NCBI GenBank assembly: GCA_030603385.1
Contig: JAUVXW010000035.1
Span: 1-49,574, forward strand
Direction: 5' to 3'
DNA from: Promethearchaeota archaeon
GTDB taxonomy: Archaea > Asgardarchaeota > Lokiarchaeia > Sigyniarchaeales > SOKP01
Length of the DNA: 49,574 nucleotides
Shown here: positions 8,919 through 18,210 of the stretch, one piece after another
How the letters are laid out: each line of letters opens with the position of its first letter
Position numbering within the stretch: the stretch's first letter is position 1
The notes under the pieces: generated by a model
The model's database searches: none
What the model was told of the DNA's origin: nothing
Seen by the model: only the letters and a program-made list of their open reading frames with translations
Made by a program: the position numbers and the translations under genes

Positions 8919-8950
8919 GGGTTAATAGTATAGAATGTGATAAAAAAAAA

Positions 8951-8969
8951 CCTATAATCTCAACTCCAA
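8951..8969. repeat. right direct repeat flanking MNT/HEPN pair
   Basis: Partner of 7639-7657; 17 of 19 bases agree, including an exact 14-base core AATCTCAACTCCAA. It lies 32 bases after the HEPN stop codon. Confidence 0.6.
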
Positions 8970-9065
8970 TTTAGTTTCTAATTATTATTTTTAGGCCATT
9001 AGGTATCTTTAATCCTAGAATAGAAAAATTTAATTATTTGGGAATGTTTTAAAATATATAATATT

Positions 9066-9137
9066 GGGGTCATGGATTAGTGGAAGATCGTTCGCTTGGC
9101 ATGCGAAAGGCCGCGGGTTCAATTCCCGCTGACTCCA
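9066..9137 (+). tRNA. tRNA-Ala (GGC)
   Basis: The acceptor stem GGGGTCA/TGACTCC closes with a G3-T70 wobble, the alanine identity pair. The anticodon stem TTCGC/GCGAA holds the loop TTGGCAT, anticodon GGC. The T arm is GCGGG-TTCAATT-CCCGC. The discriminator base is A; CCA is not encoded and there is no intron. Confidence 0.95.
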
Positions 9138-9330
9138 TTGTTTTCTCTCGACTTTGGTTATTTTCTTTGAAATAAATTAATATAAGATTGATATAATTCT
9201 ATTGTTCTTGAACTTACAGGGAACTAAGAAAAATAAAGAAAAATTGGTAAAGATGTCATGAGACTTTCATGCTTTCTAATTCGAATAATTTTAATTATAA
9301 TGATTTGTAGGATTTTATTAGATTCGTTAT

Positions 9331-10305
9331 ATGTTAAATTATGAAAAACTTGAAGATGGGATATTTCTAGTTAGATCAAATTCTAAATTTGGAGAGCAAT
9401 GCAATGGGATTTTAATTAAAAATATAGAAAATTCAGGGAATATCTTAATTGATTGTAACTTCAATAGTAATGAAATTCAAGAATTATACAAAAGTTTGAA
9501 CAATAAACTAACCGCTTATTATGCCTCCCATACACACTTAGATCATGTGAGTAATATCCATTATTATGAAACTCTCGGAGTAAAAATCTATTGCCCTATT
9601 CCAGAGGATAGATATCTAAAAGATATGAATACTTTCATGGAAGAAAATGGGATGGTAGATTGTGGAGTTGATGATATCTTTAGGAATATTATTCTTCAAA
9701 CATTGAATTTCAAACATTTAACCCGCTGTACTGCATTTAAGCCTGGTACAAAATTTAATTATGGCAAAATCATTCTGGAAACAATTCATATACCTGGACA
9801 TTCACCTGGTCACACAGCATATTTGATTAGAGACAAAACGTGTGTGAGAAGAGATATTCTATTTGTTTCTGATTTAGGTATAGAAAGATCGGGCCCTTGG
9901 TATGGATTAAAACATTGTAATTTGAAAGCCTATAGAAATTCCATTAAAAAAATCGAAGATATATATTTATACGGCAGTTCTGATGATAAAATCCTTGCAA
10001 GTGGACATGGTAAATCTTACCTTATAAAACAACCAGAAATTTTCAGAAATACTCTTAAGAAAATTGAGATTAATGAGGGTAAAGTCTTAAGCATGTTTCA
10101 TGCAGATAAGCCTAAAAACTTAAATGATATAACCCTTAAAGGAGTGTACTACACGGAAAAACATATTAGAAACCTATTTACGGATTTTAAGAAGATTCAT
10201 TTTTTTTGGGAATGGTATATTATATTACATCATATAAATGAGCTTATAGAAAAGAATAAATTAATAGAAGTTGACTCGGAACAAAAAAGTTTTATGCTGA
10301 AATAA
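9331..10305 (+). CDS. metallo-beta-lactamase fold hydrolase
   Basis: The 324-residue protein has the metal-binding HTHLDH motif at residues 67-72, then HIPGHSPGHTAY for the third histidine, an FVSDLG aspartate and an ASGHGKSY histidine. This is the standard two-metal site of the family. The C-terminal 100 residues (from about ILKKIEINEG) look like the helical extension seen in LACTB2/glyoxalase II-like members and end with a basic, helical segment. The substrate is unknown; thioesters, RNA or lactones are possible. It is cytosolic. It converges on the PHP gene, with two bases between their ends. Confidence 0.85.
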   Translation: MLNYEKLEDGIFLVRSNSKFGEQCNGILIKNIENSGNILIDCNFNSNEIQELYKSLNNKLTAYYASHTHLDHVSNIHYYETLGVKIYCPIPEDRYLKDMNTFMEENGMVDCGVDDIFRNIILQTLNFKHLTRCTAFKPGTKFNYGKIILETIHIPGHSPGHTAYLIRDKTCVRRDILFVSDLGIERSGPWYGLKHCNLKAYRNSIKKIEDIYLYGSSDDKILASGHGKSYLIKQPEIFRNTLKKIEINEGKVLSMFHADKPKNLNDITLKGVYYTEKHIRNLFTDFKKIHFFWEWYIILHHINELIEKNKLIEVDSEQKSFMLK

Positions 10306-10307
10306 TG

Positions 10308-11168
10308 TTAAATTTTTGCTAATATCTGTTCACGGTTTTCATATATGCATAAATGAGATAAGCCCCATTTTTTTGCTTTTTCTATAAATTCCTCAAAGGA
10401 ATAACCAATATTTTTTGGTCTATGAGCATCTGAACCTAGTAGTAAAGGGATATCTCGTTTAATTATTTCTATCACAATTTCATCAGCGGGAAATTGACTA
10501 CCGATTCCTTTAAGAGTTCCTGATGTATTAATCTCAATAGCCATTCCCTTATTTTTAATCTTATCTAATAAATCTAGGAGTTTTTGCCATGTATTTTCAG
10601 AATAATGGGGCTTATTTGGGCGCATTAAAATACGATTATTATCAAAGTGGGCAATCACATCAAAAAAATTAGTCTCTACCAGTTTTATTAATTTATTTAT
10701 ATACTCTAAATTAATCTTTTCAATACCATATTTTTTCAGAGCTTCAGAACCCTCACGTGGATCCATTATAATTACAGGAGAATCATGCCATTTTATGTCA
10801 TGGATTGCCCCAAGTAAATAATCAAAATCATCCATAAATGGTTCAAGGATCTTCTTTTGACGAGTTAAAGCTCTTCCTGGAGTGGCAAAATTAACTTCAG
10901 TAGATATTCGTACAGAGATTTTATCTCTATATTTTTCTTTCACACGTTTTATATCTTCAATATAATTAGGAAATTCTTTAACATCCATAGAGGCTTTTTT
11001 AATTATTTTTTGAAACTGTGGATCATCTATAATCGCACCTAGTGGAAAGTGATCTGTAATCCCAATTTCCTTAAAATTCTTTTCTATAGCAACTTTTACA
11101 TAATCTTCAATTTCACCCATAGCATGCCCACAACGTCGATTATGACTATGGTAGTCCATTAGTTTCAT
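10308..11168 (-). CDS. PHP-domain phosphatase (histidinol-phosphatase-like)
   Basis: From ATG 11168 the protein (286 residues) starts MKLMDYHSHNRRCGHAMG, the standard opening of HisJ/HisK-type PHP phosphatases with the first metal-binding HSH. Further metal ligands follow in GITDHFPLG, RISTEVNF, LGAIHDI, VIAHFDN and LGSDAHRP. The frame is open for 57 more residues upstream (to 11339), but that stretch is rich in Tyr, Phe and Lys without similarity to the family, and TATA-like runs near 11236-11247 fit the shorter start. No other histidine-biosynthesis gene is in the window, so the phosphatase may act on histidinol phosphate or on another sugar phosphate. Confidence 0.85.
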   Translation of the reverse strand: MKLMDYHSHNRRCGHAMGEIEDYVKVAIEKNFKEIGITDHFPLGAIIDDPQFQKIIKKASMDVKEFPNYIEDIKRVKEKYRDKISVRISTEVNFATPGRALTRQKKILEPFMDDFDYLLGAIHDIKWHDSPVIIMDPREGSEALKKYGIEKINLEYINKLIKLVETNFFDVIAHFDNNRILMRPNKPHYSENTWQKLLDLLDKIKNKGMAIEINTSGTLKGIGSQFPADEIVIEIIKRDIPLLLGSDAHRPKNIGYSFEEFIEKAKKWGLSHLCIYENREQILAKI

Positions 11169-11391
11169 TATTTTAAACTGTTCTAAAAAGTTGTATTTAT
11201 ACTCTTGAATATTATATATCTGAAAAAATTTTCCTATTATATTATAAAAATGATATAAAACCTTAAGGGTTATTTGAGTCTTGTATGCAAATTTCTTCAT
11301 ATATGGATGAGTCATTTTCTTAGAAATATTTATATACAAGACTCACATTAAGTAATTTACCATTTTTTAGAAAAAAATCAAAATTCAATGG

Positions 11392-12480
11392 ATGCAGACT
11401 ATGAAATCGTCTAAAAAGGTTATTATAATTGGTATTTTTAGCGTACTAATTTTCTCTACCTTTTTGATACCAAACGTAAGTGCTCAGGAATGGACTTATA
11501 TCGGAATAGATACAGAAAGAATACAAGAGTTTTCAGTTTATCCTTCTGAATGGTATATTTACAACAATACTCATTATGGGACTGTGTATAACCATTCTAT
11601 TTATGAAGTAGTTAAAGCAAATATAACTGATTCATTTATGGGGATGCCTAACTATCCTCCATTCTATGGAAATTTTACTAATGGCACTTGTATATATGTG
11701 AATCTTTATTATTGGAACACTACTTCAGATGAGAGATGGTGTTATGAAAAAGAGTGGCAGGCTTTTTATTGGAATGGTACAGCATATTTAGGGATTGGGA
11801 CATTTATCCCGATAAATGAGGATACTGGAGAGGTAAGCGGAGATATTCTGAGCAATTACTCCTACTTTATAGGTTTAACGTTTTCACAAGTCAATGTGAC
11901 CTTTGAGAATAGTGCCATCTATCCTAATAGCTTTTCTGTTCAGTTATGGAATACTACATATAATAATGCCTATATTCGAGTAAATTTTACAGAACGGGGA
12001 ATTCTTAATAAAATGGAAGGAAACTTGATCTTTAATATGTTTAATATGACATTATATTCAAAACCAGCACAGCTCCCTCCAGATTTCAGCTTTACTACAG
12101 AAACAGGAATATTAACTATTGATACAAAAGATTTTAAGTTAAATGTTACAATAAATAATGCTGATAATAACAATAATGGTATAATTGACACGGATTATTT
12201 ATATCGAGTTTTTAATGGGACAGGATGGACAACCTGGGCACCGATACCAAACCTTATAGATTTTGATCTGGGTTCGGATGCGATTGAAGCGGGCTATGGG
12301 ATTACTATTGAAGTAAAAAATATGTACGGAGTCACACAAGAGCAAATATTGGTCTATTATAACCTTCCTGATGAAACTTCTGAAACTATAAGTGGATATC
12401 TAATCTTTCTAGTTTCCATAATTGCTATGCTGGGTGTCTCAGTCATAATTTATAAGTATCATAAGAAATTAAAACTTTAA
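11392..12480 (+). CDS. secreted surface protein anchored by C-terminal membrane helix
   Basis: The N-terminus has a signal peptide (basic KSSKK, hydrophobic VIIIGIFSVLIFSTFLI, likely cleavage after SAQ or NVSA). About 300 residues outside the cell follow, rich in Asn, Thr, Tyr and Trp with many NxT/NxS glycosylation sites. Residues about 335-355 (YLIFLVSIIAMLGVSVIIY) form a membrane helix, followed by a basic KYHKKLKL tail inside. This is the build of S-layer-associated archaeal surface proteins. The function is unknown. ATG codons at 11392 and 11401 both precede the signal peptide. Confidence 0.75.
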   Translation: MQTMKSSKKVIIIGIFSVLIFSTFLIPNVSAQEWTYIGIDTERIQEFSVYPSEWYIYNNTHYGTVYNHSIYEVVKANITDSFMGMPNYPPFYGNFTNGTCIYVNLYYWNTTSDERWCYEKEWQAFYWNGTAYLGIGTFIPINEDTGEVSGDILSNYSYFIGLTFSQVNVTFENSAIYPNSFSVQLWNTTYNNAYIRVNFTERGILNKMEGNLIFNMFNMTLYSKPAQLPPDFSFTTETGILTIDTKDFKLNVTINNADNNNNGIIDTDYLYRVFNGTGWTTWAPIPNLIDFDLGSDAIEAGYGITIEVKNMYGVTQEQILVYYNLPDETSETISGYLIFLVSIIAMLGVSVIIYKYHKKLKL

Positions 12481-12584
12481 TCCAAGAAATTTTCAAAAAT
12501 CAAATTTTACTTTTTTTATTACATAATAAGGATATATTAGTGTGAGAATTGATTTTTTAATTTAATAACTATTTAACTCTTTCC

Positions 12585-13949
12585 TCAACTCATAATTTCA
12601 GAAAGCTTTCTACCGCCTAATAGTTTATTTAGTCTAAAGCCAATTTCATCAAATAATACGGACAAATGAGTTGTAGGGAATCTCCCGGAGGATAGATTTG
12701 ATAAGCCTTTTCCACCTTCTTTAGTATTAACTCTTCTCGGTTTAATCCATTTAAATATATGCTTCATGAAGGAATCTGCCATTTTTTCAGATGCTTCAAT
12801 AATCCATTCTGCCGTTGGTGGACGAAAACCCTCATAGGCAGAACCAGGGGTTGAGTGGAAAACAAGGGGGAGGGGTAATATTCCTTTTGAGATTCTTTCA
12901 TCAAAACCTTCAACTAAGGTTGTCATAGGTTCAATACCCATAACAACACACCCAATTGTGCCAGAAACTGGTCCGAACACTTCAACGGAGTATTCTTGTG
13001 CTTTTTTATAGTACGAAAGAGGTTTATGTGCTGCCTTTCCAGGGCATATAGCTGCAAAATATGCGTCATCCATTACTTCTAAATCAAAGCTAGTTGTAGT
13101 GATGCCCATTTCTTTCCATTTATACATGTCTGAGAAGTCTTCAGGTGGGCAATGGTTATATACTTTAGGGAGCTTTCTAAATATCTCATCTCCGACAGCG
13201 TCTTTAAGTGAGGATAATACAATCTCAAGACGCTCAAGATACTCACCTCTCTGAGCTGGTGCTAATGCACCTCCACTTATAGCGATACTTCCACGCCAAC
13301 CATTATCAATAGCTATTTTGACGGCTTCACCTTGATATTTAGCCCATACTCTCAGTGTTTCCTTTGGTAGCATGGAGATTTTCTTTGATATAGGATTAGA
13401 AAAGAGATTACAATAACGGCACCCACGATTTGTATTATAATTCATACAAGAGAGACTGAAAACGACATTGATGATTGAGGCTGACATTGAGGGTAAAACG
13501 GTAGATATAGGTAATCCATTTGATAATTTTTCATCTAACCATTCAAATCTCTTTGAAAATGTGCCAGTAACTAGAATATCGCCGTCTTCAAATACGCTTG
13601 CATTATTGTCTTGAATATGGAGTTCCATACGCGAATGTTTATTTAAGTATATAGGTGCACGAAGTCCACTTCCATTAAAAATAATTTCTTGTCGGAAATC
13701 ACTACTCGTATCAGTTTTATTTACTTCAGCAAATAATTCAATGATACTTTCAGGATTATTGAAATCAAGTTTCTCAGGAATTTTCAGTTCATCTACTTTA
13801 TTCTCTCCCATAGCAGCTTTATAGAGTTCGGGTGATGCTTCTTTCGAAACCTGCGCACGTACTCCCTCAGAGATCATCCTTGCTTTAATAAAGATATCTT
13901 CTTTTGTTATTATTTTTTTCTCAACTGTTTCAGTTACCATTCTTATCAA
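12585..13949 (-). CDS. radical SAM protein with unusual cysteine spacing
   Basis: The protein has 454 residues. The cluster-binding region near residues 166-182 reads SLSCMNYN, TNR, then GCRYCNLF, so three cysteines (168, 177 and 180) are spaced Cx8Cx2C instead of the common Cx3Cx2C. The region downstream (IAISGGALAPAQ, SFDLEVMDDAYF, VFGPVSGTIGCVVMGIE) fits the S-adenosylmethionine-binding barrel of radical SAM enzymes. A further segment (FHSTPGSAYEGFRPPTAEW) is unfamiliar. The reaction is unknown. M4 at 13940 is an alternative start: the TATA-like GATATATATAG (reverse strand, about 13966-13976) predicts a transcript starting near 13945. Confidence 0.8.
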   Translation of the reverse strand: MIRMVTETVEKKIITKEDIFIKARMISEGVRAQVSKEASPELYKAAMGENKVDELKIPEKLDFNNPESIIELFAEVNKTDTSSDFRQEIIFNGSGLRAPIYLNKHSRMELHIQDNNASVFEDGDILVTGTFSKRFEWLDEKLSNGLPISTVLPSMSASIINVVFSLSCMNYNTNRGCRYCNLFSNPISKKISMLPKETLRVWAKYQGEAVKIAIDNGWRGSIAISGGALAPAQRGEYLERLEIVLSSLKDAVGDEIFRKLPKVYNHCPPEDFSDMYKWKEMGITTTSFDLEVMDDAYFAAICPGKAAHKPLSYYKKAQEYSVEVFGPVSGTIGCVVMGIEPMTTLVEGFDERISKGILPLPLVFHSTPGSAYEGFRPPTAEWIIEASEKMADSFMKHIFKWIKPRRVNTKEGGKGLSNLSSGRFPTTHLSVLFDEIGFRLNKLLGGRKLSEIMS

Positions 13950-13964
13950 TTAATCCATTAGTTA

Positions 13965-13978
13965 GTTCTATATATATC
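13965..13978 (-). promoter_or_regulatory. TATA box for radical SAM gene
   Basis: On the reverse strand the bases read AGGATATATATAGA, 20-30 bases before the start codons at 13949 and 13940. This is the expected distance for a leaderless or very short leader. Confidence 0.45.
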
Positions 13979-14181
13979 CTTTTTACATTAAAGGATTTAT
14001 TAAATTTTATCCATAATAATAAGCAAAACAAATTAAGTTACGGATAATCTGGGTTAGACCATGACTCCATTTATCCCCTTTAGACCATAAATCAATTATT
14101 CTAGAAATATAGAATCTATAATTTTTTAACAAATTATTTTTTTAGGTTATTAAAAGAAAGATTAAATATCTATTCTTTTTT

Positions 14182-17100
14182 GTGATGCCTATGAGAAAAT
14201 CTGGAAAAAAAGTGCTTTTTCTAATGTTGGTTTTTGCTGTTTTTGCTATTCAAGTTCCTGTATCATTAGGGTTGAGTGTTAATGATAATTATAATACTAC
14301 CCCAAGCCAAGGAGATGCGATTAATACGGATTATTTAAGTTCTAATCTTTCCGATAATTTACAATCAAGCGATACAGTTTCAGGTTCAACTTTGGATAAT
14401 GAAATGTCAATTTTTGATGACAATCTTAGACATTTCCTAACTAATCTGCCAACAAAGCCCCAGAAGGATGTTAAAATTATTGTTTTCTTTGAGGAGGATG
14501 TATATCCAGTATTAAGAGAAGAGATTTTAAATTCAGTATTCAATGATTTCACGATTATTACTCATTATGACATTATTTCAGGAACATATATCAAATTAAA
14601 TCCAATGGAGTTATTATTAAAGGAAATGAATTTAGAGGAAATTAAAGATATAAAAAGAATTTATAAATCAGAGATATTTGAAAATCCTTATATTATAGAT
14701 AATACCATTCAATTAAGCGCTTTAAATGATGACAATTATCTAAATTGGTGGTTGTCTGCAATAGGCGCAGAAAGATTAGCTTATAATGGATCAGGAGTGA
14801 GAGTTGCTGTAATCGATACAGGAATTTATGAACATCCAGCATTAAATATTGTAGCTAATCGAAATTTTGTTTCTGATGAATATTCATCAAATTATAACGA
14901 TGATGTGGGGCATGGTACTCATGTTGCTGGAATTATTGGTGGTGACGGAACTGGTTCTGATGGCAAATATCGTGGTGTCGCTCCCGGAGTTTCCTTAATC
15001 AATGCTAGAGCAGGAAATGCCAGTGGTTTGGGAGAAGGTGATATTATTGACGCAATCGATTGGAGTTCTAAGCCAATTGGATTAGGAGGGGCTGATGCTG
15101 ACATCATATCAATGAGTTTCGGGGGAGGATATCCATATATTTCTGATTTAATAACTAAAGCGATAACAAATGCTCAAGACGCTTATGGTGTTATTTTCGT
15201 AGCGTCCGCAGGGAACGATGGTCCAGATTATTTCACAGGTTCAACACCTGCTTCGGGTATAGACGTAATTTCCATAGGAGCAACAGTTCAAAATGGTGAA
15301 CTTGCATCTTTCAGTAGTTGGGGTCCGACATTTGGATATTTAGGGTATCCTGATGTTGTAGCTCCAGGAGTCAATATTATTTCAACAGATGCAAAAGGTT
15401 CAATAATTTCAAAAGAAGAACGCTATATTGGTAACTATTTTGATTATTCTGGTGATGCTGATTATATACCGTTAAGTGGAACGAGTATGTCTGCTCCTAT
15501 GGTATCTGGTGCTCTAGCGATATTAAAAGATGCCTATCCCAATCTAACACCAGGAACTGCAAGAATTGCTCTATTAGAAGGAGCAAGGAAACTTTCTAAC
15601 GAAGCTGATGACGATAATCTCAAATCAGGTGCTGGGTTAATAAATGTATCGGCATCATTAGATTATCTGAATAGTATTTCTCCAGACTATAATGATACCG
15701 CTAAGATTTTTCCAGATAATCTACCTGTAAAACCATATGATTTATTACGTTTTCCGGGAGACCATCAAAAATTCAATTTAACCGTATTATCTGGTAAAGA
15801 TAATAATTTTAGTATAGAAGTACCAAACAGCATTCAAGGTGTTTCGATTACTTTAGATAAGTACGCTATTAATTTTACAAGCGCTGGAATAGATTTTATA
15901 GAATTAGATATTAAAATTAATAACGATGCTACCCCTGGAATTAGGGATATAGAGTTTAACTTAACCTCTGGAGGGCAGGTTTATGATGTGGTTAATTTAT
16001 ATTTAGACATTAGATTACCAGAGTATAGTATATTGATGGAATCTTATCACGGTTTAAATGATTGGTTTCCAGAATTCTCTTTTAATCAAATGGGTTTTTA
16101 TGAAGCTATGAGTGATATCTCCGATATAAATATATCAATTGATTATGGAATGGAATATTGGACTCCAGATTATAATATAGATACAGATAATTCGATATTA
16201 ACAGAGGAAAGGCTAGCACAATATGATCTTGTAATACTTCAAACACCTATATTACCTTATAGCCCCTCTGAGATTTCAAATTTAAAGAACTATTTTGATA
16301 AAGGAGGGAATCTTCTATTTTTAGGGACTCGTTATCAAGACATGGTGATTGAAAATATTAATGATCTTTTCTCAGCATTAGAAGTAGATATCCAGATTAA
16401 TGAAGAAAATGTAATGAATGTTAACTGGTATGGAATACCAGTTTTCGGTGCAAGCGTGAGTTCTCAAAGTGTTCAAGATTTTAATGATCCAATAATTTTT
16501 AATGATGTCAGTAAATTTCTTTGGATGTATGGCAACAGTTTTACTGTATCAAATAATGGAGAATCAATTGCAAGTATAGATGGTAAAACAGTTGCAGTTA
16601 TATATAACGGAAGCTCCTATGGCAAAGGTCAGTTTCTAGCTTTTGGAGATTTGCATTGGATATTTGATGAATATCAATCGTCATCTTATTCACAAGATCA
16701 CATTAATTTATTGAAGAACATCTTAGATTTTCTCCTACCTCTAGATGAAGCTTCGATTAATATCAACATAGGTGTTGAATACACATCAAATCCCCAGATT
16801 GATCTCTCAATATATCTAAAGAATCAAACTACAGAATCTCCAATCACTAGTACTGATTACGATTCATTAGAGATCACCATAAAAAATGAATCCTTTACGA
16901 AATTAATTGGTTTAAATATGACTTATAATAGTAGTGGTATATACTTGAATAATACTTATAATCTTCCAGCACCAAATTATAATCCTTATTCAGTTATTGT
17001 CAATCTAACTATTGGATCAATAACTTATAGTAGATCGACTGAGATCCTTTATTTTGATGATTCGAAAGTCCCAATTATCAGTAGTTTATCGACTAGCGAT

Positions 17101-18186
17101 ACAAGTATTACGAGAGCAATAAGTGAATCTAATACTTTAATTGCTGAACTCGATAATTCTACATATGGGGATATCGATGGGTTTTTATCTATCTATTCTT
17201 ACTCATTCTTTAATTCAAAAAAGTCAGTTAATAAAACATTAACATTCAATCATTTTACCTCTAATAATTATAGAAACACATTTGACCCTGAAACAAGTGA
17301 TCCTTCTGGTTATGCTATTTTTTATATTACACCTTCAAATGAAAATTATACTAACCCAAATTCACCAAGATTTATATTTCAAATCAAAAATAATCCTCCA
17401 GAAATATTGAAAACATCTTCGAGTTTGAATATTGACGGTAGTTCGGAAATTTTCTTTGATGAGATAGAAACGGATGATGGATCTATAGTGTATAAAGCTT
17501 ATCAAGGAAGTACTTTTGATTTCATAATAGATATTAGAGACTCAGTTAATTACGAAGATGACAATTCCAACATGAATGTTTTTATAAACTTAATAATGGT
17601 TTCTGTAACTGATGATAATTATATTATATTCATTTTTCCTGCTTCAATTGTAGTTGAGGAATTATCTTATGAAGTACTTTCTGATAAATACGAGGGTTCT
17701 TTTATAATTCCAAACTCAATGAACTATAATTCAATTGCCGGAACTAAATCAGTGTCTACAGCAGCCGATTTTGACTTTTCAACCAATGATGGGTATTTGG
17801 GTGTTTTATACATTACTGTTTATGATAGCGAAGGAGGATTCGATGAATTTATTATTATTTTAGTTATATCTGAAAGGCCTATGGATTATTCTATGATAAT
17901 TCTTATAGTAGTCGGAGTGATTGCCCTTATAGGAGTAGCTAGTATGTCAATTTATTTTGCAAGAAGGAAAAGATTTACAAGATATACTAAATATGAACCT
18001 AAATATCAGGATTACTATTCCCAATCCTCATATGAAAGACAAGAAGATGCGTATATTACACCTGAACCAATAACCCAATTAGGACCATCAATATATTGTC
18101 CTTTCTGTGGAGATTTTATTAAAACACCTAAAAAATTCTGTCCCCGCTGTGGAGAATCTCTTGCTTTTAATCAACTAGATGAGTAG
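14182..18186 (+). CDS. secreted subtilisin-like serine protease (S8) with cytosolic zinc ribbon
   Basis: A 1334-residue membrane-anchored protease. A signal peptide (KKVLFLMLVFAVFAIQVPVSLG) is followed by a propeptide-like region and an S8 catalytic domain with Asp212 in VAVIDTG, His244 in GHGTHVAG and Ser435 in LSGTSMSAP; the oxyanion Asn is in SAGNDGPDY. About 800 residues of extracellular beta-rich domains follow, then a membrane helix (MIILIVVGVIALIGVASMSIYF) and, inside the cell, a tail with a double CxxC zinc ribbon (CPFCGDF...CPRCGESL). ATG codons at 14185 and 14191 are possible starts besides GTG 14182. The protease likely processes cell-envelope proteins or feeds on outside protein. 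Zinc ribbon tails are unusual in subtilases. Confidence 0.92.
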   Translation: MMPMRKSGKKVLFLMLVFAVFAIQVPVSLGLSVNDNYNTTPSQGDAINTDYLSSNLSDNLQSSDTVSGSTLDNEMSIFDDNLRHFLTNLPTKPQKDVKIIVFFEEDVYPVLREEILNSVFNDFTIITHYDIISGTYIKLNPMELLLKEMNLEEIKDIKRIYKSEIFENPYIIDNTIQLSALNDDNYLNWWLSAIGAERLAYNGSGVRVAVIDTGIYEHPALNIVANRNFVSDEYSSNYNDDVGHGTHVAGIIGGDGTGSDGKYRGVAPGVSLINARAGNASGLGEGDIIDAIDWSSKPIGLGGADADIISMSFGGGYPYISDLITKAITNAQDAYGVIFVASAGNDGPDYFTGSTPASGIDVISIGATVQNGELASFSSWGPTFGYLGYPDVVAPGVNIISTDAKGSIISKEERYIGNYFDYSGDADYIPLSGTSMSAPMVSGALAILKDAYPNLTPGTARIALLEGARKLSNEADDDNLKSGAGLINVSASLDYLNSISPDYNDTAKIFPDNLPVKPYDLLRFPGDHQKFNLTVLSGKDNNFSIEVPNSIQGVSITLDKYAINFTSAGIDFIELDIKINNDATPGIRDIEFNLTSGGQVYDVVNLYLDIRLPEYSILMESYHGLNDWFPEFSFNQMGFYEAMSDISDINISIDYGMEYWTPDYNIDTDNSILTEERLAQYDLVILQTPILPYSPSEISNLKNYFDKGGNLLFLGTRYQDMVIENINDLFSALEVDIQINEENVMNVNWYGIPVFGASVSSQSVQDFNDPIIFNDVSKFLWMYGNSFTVSNNGESIASIDGKTVAVIYNGSSYGKGQFLAFGDLHWIFDEYQSSSYSQDHINLLKNILDFLLPLDEASININIGVEYTSNPQIDLSIYLKNQTTESPITSTDYDSLEITIKNESFTKLIGLNMTYNSSGIYLNNTYNLPAPNYNPYSVIVNLTIGSITYSRSTEILYFDDSKVPIISSLSTSDTSITRAISESNTLIAELDNSTYGDIDGFLSIYSYSFFNSKKSVNKTLTFNHFTSNNYRNTFDPETSDPSGYAIFYITPSNENYTNPNSPRFIFQIKNNPPEILKTSSSLNIDGSSEIFFDEIETDDGSIVYKAYQGSTFDFIIDIRDSVNYEDDNSNMNVFINLIMVSVTDDNYIIFIFPASIVVEELSYEVLSDKYEGSFIIPNSMNYNSIAGTKSVSTAADFDFSTNDGYLGVLYITVYDSEGGFDEFIIILVISERPMDYSMIILIVVGVIALIGVASMSIYFARRKRFTRYTKYEPKYQDYYSQSSYERQEDAYITPEPITQLGPSIYCPFCGDFIKTPKKFCPRCGESLAFNQLDE

Positions 18187-18210
18187 AAGATTTTCTTAAC
18201 AATTAATAAC

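Noticed and set aside
11169..11339. 57-residue upstream extension of the PHP phosphatase
   Set aside because: No similarity to PHP N-termini, and the family normally starts at the HxH strand; TATA-like runs fit the shorter start.
13950..14181. Spacer between the radical SAM and subtilase genes as a possible ncRNA
   Set aside because: Only one G+C-richer patch (about 14040-14090) is visible and no stable fold is evident by eye.
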